This document shows positions 30,201 through 34,596 of a stretch of DNA of 64,000 nt, in pieces. Made by a program: the position numbers and the translations under genes. The stretch is from a virus. The notes beneath the pieces are model-generated. The model was not told where the DNA came from, ran no database searches, and worked only from the letters and a program-made list of their open reading frames with translations. Position 1 is the first letter of the stretch. Each line of letters opens with the position of its first letter. The stretch spans positions 1 to 64,000 of IMG/VR virus record IMGVR_UViG_3300020172_000530. One strand, 5' to 3'.

Positions 30201-30790
30201 AAACTAATCAATATCAGAATAGTCCAGAAGGAGACAATCAGTACGAAGCAGAATTTAGTGTTGATGGTACAGAACAAGTTAGGTTAACCAATGAGGTAGC
30301 TGAAAATGTTAAGATTACGGTGATAAAGAAAATAGGCAGAGTTTGGGAAGATCCTGCTCCTCCTGCTATAGTGTTTAGAAATATCCCAGTAGGTAGTGGT
30401 GGCGCAGTATTCGATGCAAATAAAAATGGATTAACTTATACGTTAACTTTACGTAAAGGCGGTATAAACTACTCTGTAGGCGATGTATTAATTATATTAG
30501 GTTCTCGTTTAGGGGGAGCCACTCCTGAAAATGATATAGTGATTACAGTAACAGACGTTTCTGACGATAGTTCTGCTAGTATTTTAGGATATACATATAC
30601 CGGTATTGGAGCAAGTTCAGGATTTACCACAGTTAGTTTATTAGATTCTGATAATCCTGTGGCTAATTTCCTTAAAAATACTGAAGCAGTTTGGCCACAA
30701 TACTTTGCTGATAAATATCAATATGTATTATTAACAGATACAGGCGAATCTATAACCGTAGACGGCGAAGAACCTCTGGAGCTTGATTAA
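15281..30790 (+). CDS. Giant 5169-residue baseplate/tail protein with beta-propeller-like and YHYH domains
   Basis: One uninterrupted 15.5-kb frame following gp6, in the T4 gp7/gp8 position. The N-terminus (about 130-155) has a WDKFVNFQNYYWL block known to me from large virion proteins of marine T4-like phages. About 2185-2885 holds at least six FG-GAP/WD-like blades such as GDEIAFSADGKWLAIAA, DLFGYDVSMSGDGSKLVI and GYGKSIAVGSNNIVV. These are interspersed with short Tyr/Trp modules resembling chitin-binding type 3 modules (YPGDIVFYNYELYQC). About 3700-3960 matches a YHYH domain (IIGFALDGYPIYGPDGY). The motif GxGYxxPP recurs near 3286, 3650 and 4010. A recurring module V-x-V-N-G-x-x-L...DY...I-x-F occurs eight or more times, mostly after 3900. 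It is probably a baseplate-periphery scaffold that holds fibres and binds glycans. Confidence 0.85.
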   Translation: MANNDQEEFGLPIDGNEPRKTSNLLPRTYRTDSNKKFLQATLDQLTQPGKVKKLNGYIGQQNAKSAKSDDIYIDASDQIRQQYQLEPGAVIQDKFENVTFYKDYIDYINQIDVFGGDTKNHERINRQEFYSWNPHIEWDKFVNFQNYYWLAYGPDVIKVFGQQLEIESTYTVDLVDEDDNYAFLFSPNGLTRNPTLRLYRGQTYNFTVNSPGNPFSFKLSRTAGDLDRYLKGVSAVSVESGTITFKVRKDAPDLIYYVNEKDPTAGGVIQILDIEENTFLDLEKDILGKKDYTLTSGVKISNGMKLNFEGNVSPAEYKDGNWYVDGVGSAITLIPESALEIISTYTQESELLFDDTPFDKDPFSVASAYPRDNDYIVMARGSKDRNPWSRYNRWFHEDVIKVSAQANGKIPDIDQSLRAVRPIIEYEANIKLYNFGHEAKKDVDLIDTFTTDVFSIIEGSTGYNIDGANLAPNMRVLFTADPDILVKDKIFKVTFVDIIVPQRQIEFVADSTVNPNTDVITFETDHFLNTGVQVTYLNNGNNDISGLSNRQQYYVYVVSATQIKLFTDSKLTKQVDILTRGTSTHKFEVFVGKKRQINLVEEPDTIPIHYETVIIKSGDKNKGSMFWYNGVDWKLAQTKTTVNQPILFDVFDSNSNSYSDITVYEGSTFIGNKIFSYKQGPGLPDKILGFPLSYKNINNVGDIVFTFDLLQDTFNYKTSTFIQSKRTDIGFLRKISNLDTWSYENGWKKSEINSTQPIIRIFKESGLVNNFPVDVYDNTDQLSDLEVRVYVNGKRLNRELYTLERGVVRFSIVLDNDVTVNDIVTLKCFSQQAKNSNGYYEIPISLQNNPLNNNLESFTLGEVVDHVNSIVDNILDFKGMYPGPGNLRDLGNLTAYGTRIVQHSSPLNLPLYHLTNTDTNIVKSIIQAQEDYATFKRTFLITSGNTGVDMDSKRHVDLILEMMLKDRPSTTSYYLSDMFGYAGSTRLEYLVEDGRFQRIFSISRSFSLDTLSNQAVYVYRNGQQLIEGIDYIFENNDVFFTIIGELNDDDIIEVYEYETTDGSFCPPTPTKLGLYPKFKPSKYIDDTYLEPREVIQGHDGSITFAYGDYRDDLLLELELRIYNNIKQKYDPSIFDIWSFIPGYNRKTNYTKEEFERALSPSFFQWTSNINQDFTKQTYWDSTQPFTFNYRDNYYPDGTDSQAFWRGIYCWLFDTDRPHTDPWECLGFSVQPTWWQEVYGAAPYTKDNQLLWEDLSQGIIREPGKPPRYHEKFARPLLANSAPVDELGNLISPLNSNYVSGPIKSTPEGFYSFGDRSPVETAWRRSSYYPFALIKTILLLYPNIMMSVGFDRSRQVKNNTNQIVYSPSGLRIRLSDIVIPSTVNDATRIFSSGLVNYIVEYATSDVTFKITNYQEDLRLLTNKISHKLGGFTSKTKFNILLDSKNPTSSGGVFVPDDNFNIFLNTSSPVKKLAYSGVVVSRYSDGFEVRGYNFDEPFFTYYSYRQNERVIRVGGISESYVTWDSNKTYVAGKIVLNGNVYFRTKITHQSGDVFDDTLFAKLPGLPMTGGAEAILRKSWDTSQELFLAYGTKLATIQEVIDFLQGYGTYLQEQGFVFDQYNPKIKSVTNWETSINEFLFWTTQNWGEGSALSLSPAASKLVIKSDRAVVDDIRNAFYGYKIFKVDGQLLGPEFVSTFRGDNEFSIIPQNTVHGIYGGIFYLVQKEHVLLLDNTTLFNDVIYDQEPGYRQERIKIIGYITTNWNGGLSIPGFIFDQAYINDYQSWTDYNLGDIVKYKEYYYSASKFVVGTETFNSEDWVLLREKPTPKLIPNWDYKAEQFTDFYDLDTDNFDSEQQRMAQHLIGYQNRQYLENIIKDDVSQYKFYQGMIIEKGTQNVLNKLFDVLSADNQESLTFNEEWAVRVGEYGASGVYEEIEFKLDESKFRINPQPIQLLTQAPDSNIDLIYRITLGEVHVRPLGYNNNPWPTLGMKKALRSPGYVRYEDVKINIDTLDEVLDTPIDEFEEGDYVWTAFENRDWNVYRFTKNIFRIEDVEYSDGTLTLQCETFPDVTAGSIIGITHSEKIKGFYKVESVSARKIIIKTVVKDWNPPFADSSEILTYKFTSSRLDSIDNANAQLPPYIKDKELLWADIGSKNLSYNGVVPYTVYSNEKIFLRNTLENTDPMIDIKFGSKVSLCKNGKFLAVSTAANEVYIYEKSPATDVWYQHQLITPNLKLASTTNLNFGDEIAFSADGKWLAIAASTASNIKSNWKGDFYNSNSYAFGDVVQVRNTHFSARRSAVANDLSTVDRFSQDWAPTYLVTTEESKSASSNINQGYVNLYLRTSGGNYGLLHSFVSPTPTAGELFGSKMTFAQNGNEYILSVTSSGYNENQGRVYMFRYAELEEDSTQSGWHMDYRRSYVGIFSPGKQYYPGDIVFYNYELYQCITEQDPNSFEANASGWQILDDTSILGYFPQDVATNVTDVTPIVITNIVPNTPVTTGSIKFRRATISYATQASAPFTAGQFIEIRNANPEVYNGDWLVYSASATQTVIVCPFPRFLPAPNITVEDPLYKYVAGGILTLAIVSPTREQNVESVLPGDLFGYDVSMSGDGSKLVISAPNADQNTYNNYKGKFRSTEKYDVNDVVYYTGGVDPAGYYSYKKIFDSSIAGTFNSADWRLLTTTQFNNTGKIFTYEYDGDAFVLIDTLGAQNLNLTYEQRFGESLSVSDSGSHLAVGSTLYSADFSLQGSVKVFEAYSGSWAPYQTLTSTVPGTNHKFGHFVEFMNDSETLVVYNVNADIKNETTFDDSLTKFDNSTLRVIDLQILSGRVDIFDKYNTNYVFGESLTTNSTNDFSDGYGKSIAVGSNNIVVSAAKEHNQGYEDAGIVYSYRKPAGKTSWSVLHYERARPNVQQIKKAFLYNRRENILIKYLDIVDPVQGKIPGPADQEIKFKTYYDPATYTVGNASVNVDDGMSWTNTYNGMLWWDLTTAKFLENQGGEIVFRSTTWNTLYETASIDIYEWIESKLLPSERDKISDTEKGLISGISGKSKYGDSVYSIKQKYDTISKTFNKTYYYWVKNSTIVPNKEGRLMSADLVSRLISDPRNYGYPCLVLLGPDSFSLVNVDSYLEDKDVVLSVQYWTVENKENNAHTQWKIISEHPNTVIPYEIEQKWLDSLLGRDKNGRTVPDLKLPVKQRFGIENRPRQSMFVNRIEALKQFIERVNAILKPTLIVDEFDLTPLTKLEEPPSAVSGAWDIIIDTDEEFRFVGTSNLEQIKLLPVIEDGKIVDIEVAQRGKGYVNPPTSVITGKGKNAEIQIYLNDTGGVESVSILNQGFGYKSDTIITVRPFSVLVQSDSDSYDKWSIYHFNRTNRSWTKNRSQSYDVTKFWNYADWYLSGYDQFTKFNYIVENTYELAFLESNIGNIVKVKNVGTGGWILFEKYNDVITTDYTQNYKVIGRQNGTIQFLDLLYNFKGRAQGFDALLYDAAQYDAVPSAELSIILDTIKTKLLVDNLRVEYLKLFFSNVRYALSEQPFLDWVMKTSFVKATHNAGELQQKTNYNSDNLQDFESYVNEVKPYRTKVREYISGYTRLDNAALSVTDFDLPPIIDEDYKINPLTVMLNENYAISSSYSQLLDYPWKHWYDNASYSVETLELVDGGKGYIDPPVINIVDDYGIVTSTNTLQSNFDGPNSFWNLGEGTMKVVATGLPCHSYGIQDAENIATDQDYSQILPLRGGTYAAGIHASIPQGIIGYWLNGVAVFNPSAGDTVPEGFESVMDYNFNAAYASAEVLEYNFGHDRAGGLVTADGEYSYRDFSFKDAWLSGIGNDLADVNKIDTIEIPYLRSGFEHADGHSKIIGFALDGYPIYGPDGYSTATDPSSGIVRMTSSYGLRVVSYRPQILQDTSVYPMGIFIQDYEYIGNGSLDKHNGRYCITPDYPNGTYAYFVTTTSAGTPAYPYVIGPTFFGDAAPQDRNDATNGKGTAPRTYNLYNSSAIQATAKAYITNGKVSRVVLTTSGSGYLKAPRVVFDGGLDTNIENSPAQAVAVLKNNVVRSNKTIIKFDRNTRNYFVTELTQVENFVGTGSRKQYSLRFSPILTIGHTSVKINGNEILRDDYALSIKKSNVKGFTTYYGVLTLETAPAIGDEIEITYDKNFEHLNAADRINFYYNPQTGQLGKDLAQLMTGIDYGGVIVSGLGLSIGGGWDSQPWFSEGWDGYDVGFTDYIVSVSDSTYVFDLPYVPAAGEQINVYVNGVRLDDEYFDSYDGVTVQPNGRTTAPEGRAMQTWVGDGIDFTIELPNLTSNVPVDINDGDKIIFRKSTSDGSINPDPKSFDTQLQGGNLGYTTATGFAPDDVVLDGGGRFVTPDTSHAPEEIVPGHITDALNIKVFCLPSSGSSKIISKNYICDGITTQFSVGQFPNNTAGLFVNLDNQILKQDVDYTLDWQTKIVTMVTAPADKKIINITSFGTATENLLDSNFFVADGSTSDYITNAPWPQLALDEDFQQSIDRLGSIVLVNNQTVEYELFRTDESYETTGFVGIRFPAPPQEDSIINYIMTGDANSTISLINSQALNIDGSSVSYSLGTVPEGYSNPYENYILVVSDGNLLRPAESLYWKMSDNEYVYEIPNYKVLPFTLDPSTIKVYINGVQLSSLDYTLNNSNLTIEVRDFVYEDGAILTLTRFEDTDYTISGNNIIFDIAPTSNVDVVTFFNHSVQNIVRSREYFNITSALVPGSTSYYQYQSIKGGALKLFRLVQSDDYIWVAKNRELLVHSVDYYLDDDHRTIKFKDTFTDSDVIDVILFGDKNVTNSFGFMQFKDMLNRTHYKRISKNKSTRLAKDLNQRDLTIEVENGAVLSDPNRALNLPGIVEINGERIEYLTKNVNVLGQLRRATLGTGSPAIHRVTSVVLDIGPTETIPYNDEFIVESSIGDSNTKNIGLSYAPTKVNTDWYTETIPANYGRSDELEVFVGGYRLKKTPYSLFDETNQYQNSPEGDNQYEAEFSVDGTEQVRLTNEVAENVKITVIKKIGRVWEDPAPPAIVFRNIPVGSGGAVFDANKNGLTYTLTLRKGGINYSVGDVLIILGSRLGGATPENDIVITVTDVSDDSSASILGYTYTGIGASSGFTTVSLLDSDNPVANFLKNTEAVWPQYFADKYQYVLLTDTGESITVDGEEPLELD

Positions 30791-33619
30791 ATGGCAAAAA
30801 TATCGGACTTAGTAAAAGTTATCAGTCCTACTGACGGGAACGTTTTACCAATTAGTGATGGGTTAACTACTAAGAAAATTAGTTTCTTAGATCTAAAAAC
30901 ATCTATTAATACAGTAGCTACGTCTACACAACTCGGTACAATCAAAATTGGAAACGGATTGTTAATTGACGATACCGGTAGAGTAAGTGTTCGTGATTAT
31001 GACGAATTTAGTTTGCCTGCTGCAACAACCAGTCAATTAGGTGGTGTAATTATAGGCAGTGGTTTAACTGTAAATGAGTCAGGAGTACTTACTTCTGCGT
31101 ATACTTTGCCCACGGCTACTCCTACAGTACTAGGTGGAATAAAAGTTGGCGAAGGTCTTACTATTTCAAACGGTATACTTTCTACAATTCCAATCAGTGT
31201 AGACGCATTTGATGATTCTGGAATAACAATTGGGAATCAAAGTGATTTCTTATTTTATATAGAAAATAGCAATACTCCTACAATTAAAGATGAAGTCAAT
31301 GGTGTAATCGTTTTAAGTGTTAGAGATACTAGTATGGCAGGCAATCTTGCTGATATCAGACTATTATCACGTAGTAAAACAACTGGCCTAGGAGACGACA
31401 CTGCTCCTGCTCTAGTTCCAGATTTTAGCGGTCAACCTATGAATTTAGGAGCTCCAAGTTTAAAATGGAGTAAGATCTATGCTAATAATTTTATAGGTAA
31501 TGTTACCGGAACCGCAGAAAAAAGTACACAATCAGATACATTATTAGTTGGATCGAGTTATTTTCCTGCTAGTACAAGTGCTATTGCTAACACAATTATG
31601 GTTAGAGATAGTATAGGTAATATTAATGCTAATAATTTTACTGGCAACGTAACAGGCAACGTAACAGGTAATGCCACTACTGCTACACAATTACAAACAT
31701 CAAGATTAATTAATGGCGAACCATTTAACGGTACTCAAGATATTACTATTTTATCGGCGAATCCATTTGCTTTAACTAGAGGAAGTTACATAACAGGCGG
31801 TTCAGCTACATATAACGGAAGTGCTGCTAGCACATGGAATATAAACGCTACTCCTACAGCAACAGCTAATACTGTTGTTGCTAGAGATACTAATGGAGAT
31901 TTCTTAGCCAGCACAATTACTGCCAGCAATTTTATCGGATCGGTGACTGGAAATGTAACTGGAAGCTTATTTGGATTAGCAGATAGGACTAGTCGACTGG
32001 ATGTTGCTAGAAAGATTAATGGTATAGATTTTGACGGAACGCAAGATATCCAATTGCCATCCAGCGCGGCAAAGGTAGATGAATTAGCAGGTAGCATTAA
32101 AATGTGGGGTAGTGCCACGCCACCGAGTAATTGGTTATTGTGTAATGGACAAAGTGTTAGTAAAAACACTTATCCTACATTATTTTCAAGAATTGGATAT
32201 ACATTTGGCGGAATTGGAGACTTTTTTAATCTTCCTAATTTAATTAATAGATTTCCAATAGGCGCCGGCGAGCTGTATACTGCTAATTCAACCGGGGGAA
32301 ATAAAGATCAGATTGTTGTTGGTCACCAACATACTGCTACTGCTCAATCTATATTTACAGGCAATGTTCTACCAAATCATTCTCATCAGATGTCGGGTAG
32401 TACAAATTCAGCAGGATCTCATGCGCACGCCGGCGTACTGCAAGTTGCTGCGAATCCAGATGGTAGACGAGTTACATCGAATCGAGCAATTGGTCGTAAT
32501 GCCGATGATGCTACAGGCGGAAATTTAGGAACAACTACGACCGTTGCAGGCTTGCACAGCCATACAATTGATGCTACCATCAATTCGGCCAGTTCTGGTG
32601 TACCTAGTGGAACCGTTAATACACTTGTAGCTATTTCAACAGTAGGTGCCAGCGGTACAAATGCTAACCTTCCTCCATATATTGGTGTATATTATATTAT
32701 TAAAGTCAGCGACGACGGATCGGGTGGTGGCACATTACAAGCTGGTACTGGCATTGATATTCAAACAAGTGGGTCTTATACTATAATAACTGCTACTGGT
32801 GGCGGTGGTGGTGGCGCTTTTGTGCCTACATCCGGCGGCACAATGTCAGGATATTTGACGTTAAATGCTTCACCAACAAGCAGTCTTCATGCTGCAACTA
32901 AATCTTATGTTGATTCTCAGGACAATATTGTACTTTCAACTGTTAATACTAAACTTCCATTAGCAGGTGGCGCATTAACTGGACCAGTGTATCTACATGC
33001 TAAACCAGCAGCAGCACTACAAGCAGCTACAAAAAATTACGTAGATGATCAAATATCTAGTATTATTTCAAATAGAGTATCGCAGATAAAAACTTTTGTT
33101 TGGGGTGCAGGTAAGAATAGATCTGACGAACAGTGGAACAGTTTAACAAATGAATTTTCTCAAGAAATACTTTCTACAACTCCGCAAGCTGTTGGAAGAA
33201 ATGGCAAATATTTTCAAATTAGTATTAGACCAACATACTCTAACAGTAAAATTATGGTTGTGCTTGATTTAACAGTCAATGCTCCTTACGTAAGCTGGTT
33301 TCAACTTAAAAGATCTATTAATGGCGGATCATTTGTAAACACAGTAGACACAACAGCTTATGGTGTTAGCGCAAATGGCGTTCAAGACTGTAATGTTGTG
33401 ACATATCTTCAAGGATCTGTTTCTCCTGATTTTATGCAGCGGGTACATTTTACGTTTGCTGACCCTGATAATCTTAATACTGATGACACATACACATATC
33501 GATTGTATGCTTGTTCTAAATGGAGCAACACTGCTTATAGATTAATGTTTAACAACAGATATACTTATAACGATATGCCTAATTACAGTACAATCTACGC
33601 TATGGAATATGGATCATAA
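30791..33619 (+). CDS. Collar-domain tail fibre/receptor-binding protein
   Basis: A 942-residue fibre starting directly after the giant gene. The N-terminal 140 residues contain three repeats of the type TSQLGGVIIGSGLTV. The middle (about 230-410) has Asn/Gly/Thr repeats (FTGNVTGNVTGN) and RxINGxxFxGTQDI motifs of short-fibre shafts. A phage tail collar domain occupies about 435-520 (GSIKMWGSATPPSNWLLCNG to NRFPIGAG), followed by a His-rich stretch (HQHTATAQ, HSHQM, HAHAG). T4 gp12 binds metal in such a His-rich head. A Gly run precedes two copies of a GGTMSGYLTLNA-type shaft motif with AATKSYVDSQ. The last 170 residues form a separate beta-rich tip. The assignment as an adhesin is by domain architecture. 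Confidence 0.8.
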   Translation: MAKISDLVKVISPTDGNVLPISDGLTTKKISFLDLKTSINTVATSTQLGTIKIGNGLLIDDTGRVSVRDYDEFSLPAATTSQLGGVIIGSGLTVNESGVLTSAYTLPTATPTVLGGIKVGEGLTISNGILSTIPISVDAFDDSGITIGNQSDFLFYIENSNTPTIKDEVNGVIVLSVRDTSMAGNLADIRLLSRSKTTGLGDDTAPALVPDFSGQPMNLGAPSLKWSKIYANNFIGNVTGTAEKSTQSDTLLVGSSYFPASTSAIANTIMVRDSIGNINANNFTGNVTGNVTGNATTATQLQTSRLINGEPFNGTQDITILSANPFALTRGSYITGGSATYNGSAASTWNINATPTATANTVVARDTNGDFLASTITASNFIGSVTGNVTGSLFGLADRTSRLDVARKINGIDFDGTQDIQLPSSAAKVDELAGSIKMWGSATPPSNWLLCNGQSVSKNTYPTLFSRIGYTFGGIGDFFNLPNLINRFPIGAGELYTANSTGGNKDQIVVGHQHTATAQSIFTGNVLPNHSHQMSGSTNSAGSHAHAGVLQVAANPDGRRVTSNRAIGRNADDATGGNLGTTTTVAGLHSHTIDATINSASSGVPSGTVNTLVAISTVGASGTNANLPPYIGVYYIIKVSDDGSGGGTLQAGTGIDIQTSGSYTIITATGGGGGGAFVPTSGGTMSGYLTLNASPTSSLHAATKSYVDSQDNIVLSTVNTKLPLAGGALTGPVYLHAKPAAALQAATKNYVDDQISSIISNRVSQIKTFVWGAGKNRSDEQWNSLTNEFSQEILSTTPQAVGRNGKYFQISIRPTYSNSKIMVVLDLTVNAPYVSWFQLKRSINGGSFVNTVDTTAYGVSANGVQDCNVVTYLQGSVSPDFMQRVHFTFADPDNLNTDDTYTYRLYACSKWSNTAYRLMFNNRYTYNDMPNYSTIYAMEYGS

Positions 33620-33629
33620 TAGGATAAAA

Positions 33630-33935
33630 ATGAACAAAACAAATATTTCAATTTCGGATGCAATTCTATCTTTGAGACCAAATGCTGAGTTTAGTATTTT
33701 TGGAAACTCGTATAATGACATAGAATGGTATTCAGAAAATATACCAAAACCCACAATTCAAGAAATCGATGCCGAACTTCAAAAATTACAGGCAGAATAT
33801 GATAGAAAGTCTTATCAAAGACAGCGAGTAGACGCATATCCTAGTATAGAAGAACAATTAGATTTAATGTTTCACGGTGGATATGATTCATGGAAAGCAG
33901 CTATACAAGCAGTAAAAGATCAATATCCTAAGTAA
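33630..33935 (+). CDS. XkdW-like small tail protein (fibre assembly candidate)
   Basis: A 101-residue protein, taking the ATG at 33630 with AGGA six bases upstream. The ATG seven codons earlier lies inside the previous gene and lacks such a site. It starts MNKTNISISDAILSLRPNA and ends YPSIEEQLDLMFHGGYDSW plus a short basic helix. That C-terminal motif, with a preceding Glu/Gln-rich helix (IQEIDAELQKLQAEYDRK), matches the XkdW-like small proteins next to tail-fibre genes in phages. They are thought to help fibre assembly or attachment. It overlaps nothing downstream. A late-type promoter starts three bases after its stop. Confidence 0.75.
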   Translation: MNKTNISISDAILSLRPNAEFSIFGNSYNDIEWYSENIPKPTIQEIDAELQKLQAEYDRKSYQRQRVDAYPSIEEQLDLMFHGGYDSWKAAIQAVKDQYPK

Positions 33936-33937
33936 AA

Positions 33938-33964
33938 TACGCACTTTATACTTTTAGGTAAATA
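33938..33964 (+). promoter_or_regulatory. Two-part late-type promoter, copy 3
   Basis: TACGCAC at 33938-33944 and TAAATA at 33959-33964, again 21 bases start to start. The predicted start near 33970 gives a 15-base leader containing AAAGAGAAA before the ATG at 33985. It begins the transcription unit for the 203-residue protein and the fibre paralogues. Confidence 0.68.
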
Positions 33965-33984
33965 TTCAAATAAAGAGAAAACTT

Positions 33985-34596
33985 ATGCAAGGTAGAGATT
34001 TATCAGGAATACATATTGAGGGCCATATTAAAATTTATGACCCCGCCACTCAAGAAGTTTATATTAATAAACGTAATGCTATTCATTATGAAAATATGAG
34101 TATAGCTCTTGCTGAATCGATCGCTAATTCCGGACAAGGATTTATTTACGAAATGGCATTCGGTAATGGAGGAACTACTGTTGATCCTACTGGTATCATT
34201 ACATATCTTACACCTAATAGTACCGGTACAAATGCTGCCTTATATAATCAAACATACACTAAAGTTGTAGATGATCGTAGTGTAAGCAATGTTGACCCTA
34301 TACGTAACAAGATAGAAACAAGACATGTGACAGGTGTAAATTATACAGATGTGTTTATAACCTGCTTATTAGATTATGGCGAGCCAAACGGGCAAGAAGC
34401 ATTTGATAATACTAGCGATAATAAAAGCGATTACGTATTCGATGAACTAGGCTTACGAAGCTACAGTACTACAGGAACCAGCAGATTATTAACTCACGTG
34501 GTGTTTCATCCTGTACAAAAAAGTTTAAACAGATTAATTCAGATTGATTACACTGTAAGAATACAAAGTTTAACTGGTTTAAGTGAGGTTCAATAA
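33985..34596 (+). CDS. Virion structural protein of unknown class
   Basis: A 203-residue protein beginning MQGRDLSGIHIEGHIKIYDP. It is beta-rich, with MSIALAESIANSGQGFIYEM then a Gly-rich FGNGGTTVDPTG segment. Near the C-terminus it has YVFDELGLRS and LLTHVVFHPVQKSLNRLIQI. The last block resembles phage tail proteins that adopt a jelly-roll-like attachment fold. No motif is catalytic. Its position between the collar-type fibre and the three fibre paralogues, and the shared TAATG overlap with the next gene, suggest an adaptor joining fibres to the baseplate. I do not recognise a named T4 homologue. Confidence 0.65.
   Translation: MQGRDLSGIHIEGHIKIYDPATQEVYINKRNAIHYENMSIALAESIANSGQGFIYEMAFGNGGTTVDPTGIITYLTPNSTGTNAALYNQTYTKVVDDRSVSNVDPIRNKIETRHVTGVNYTDVFITCLLDYGEPNGQEAFDNTSDNKSDYVFDELGLRSYSTTGTSRLLTHVVFHPVQKSLNRLIQIDYTVRIQSLTGLSEVQ

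Noticed and set aside
15281-30790. Assembly fusion of several genes into one frame
   Set aside because: The frame is continuous for 5169 codons with uniform composition and domain progression. A chance fusion would need several lost stops in frame.
31786-32169. 127-codon open frame on the minus strand inside the collar-type fibre gene
   Set aside because: It overlaps the collar domain, which is clearly coding on the plus strand.
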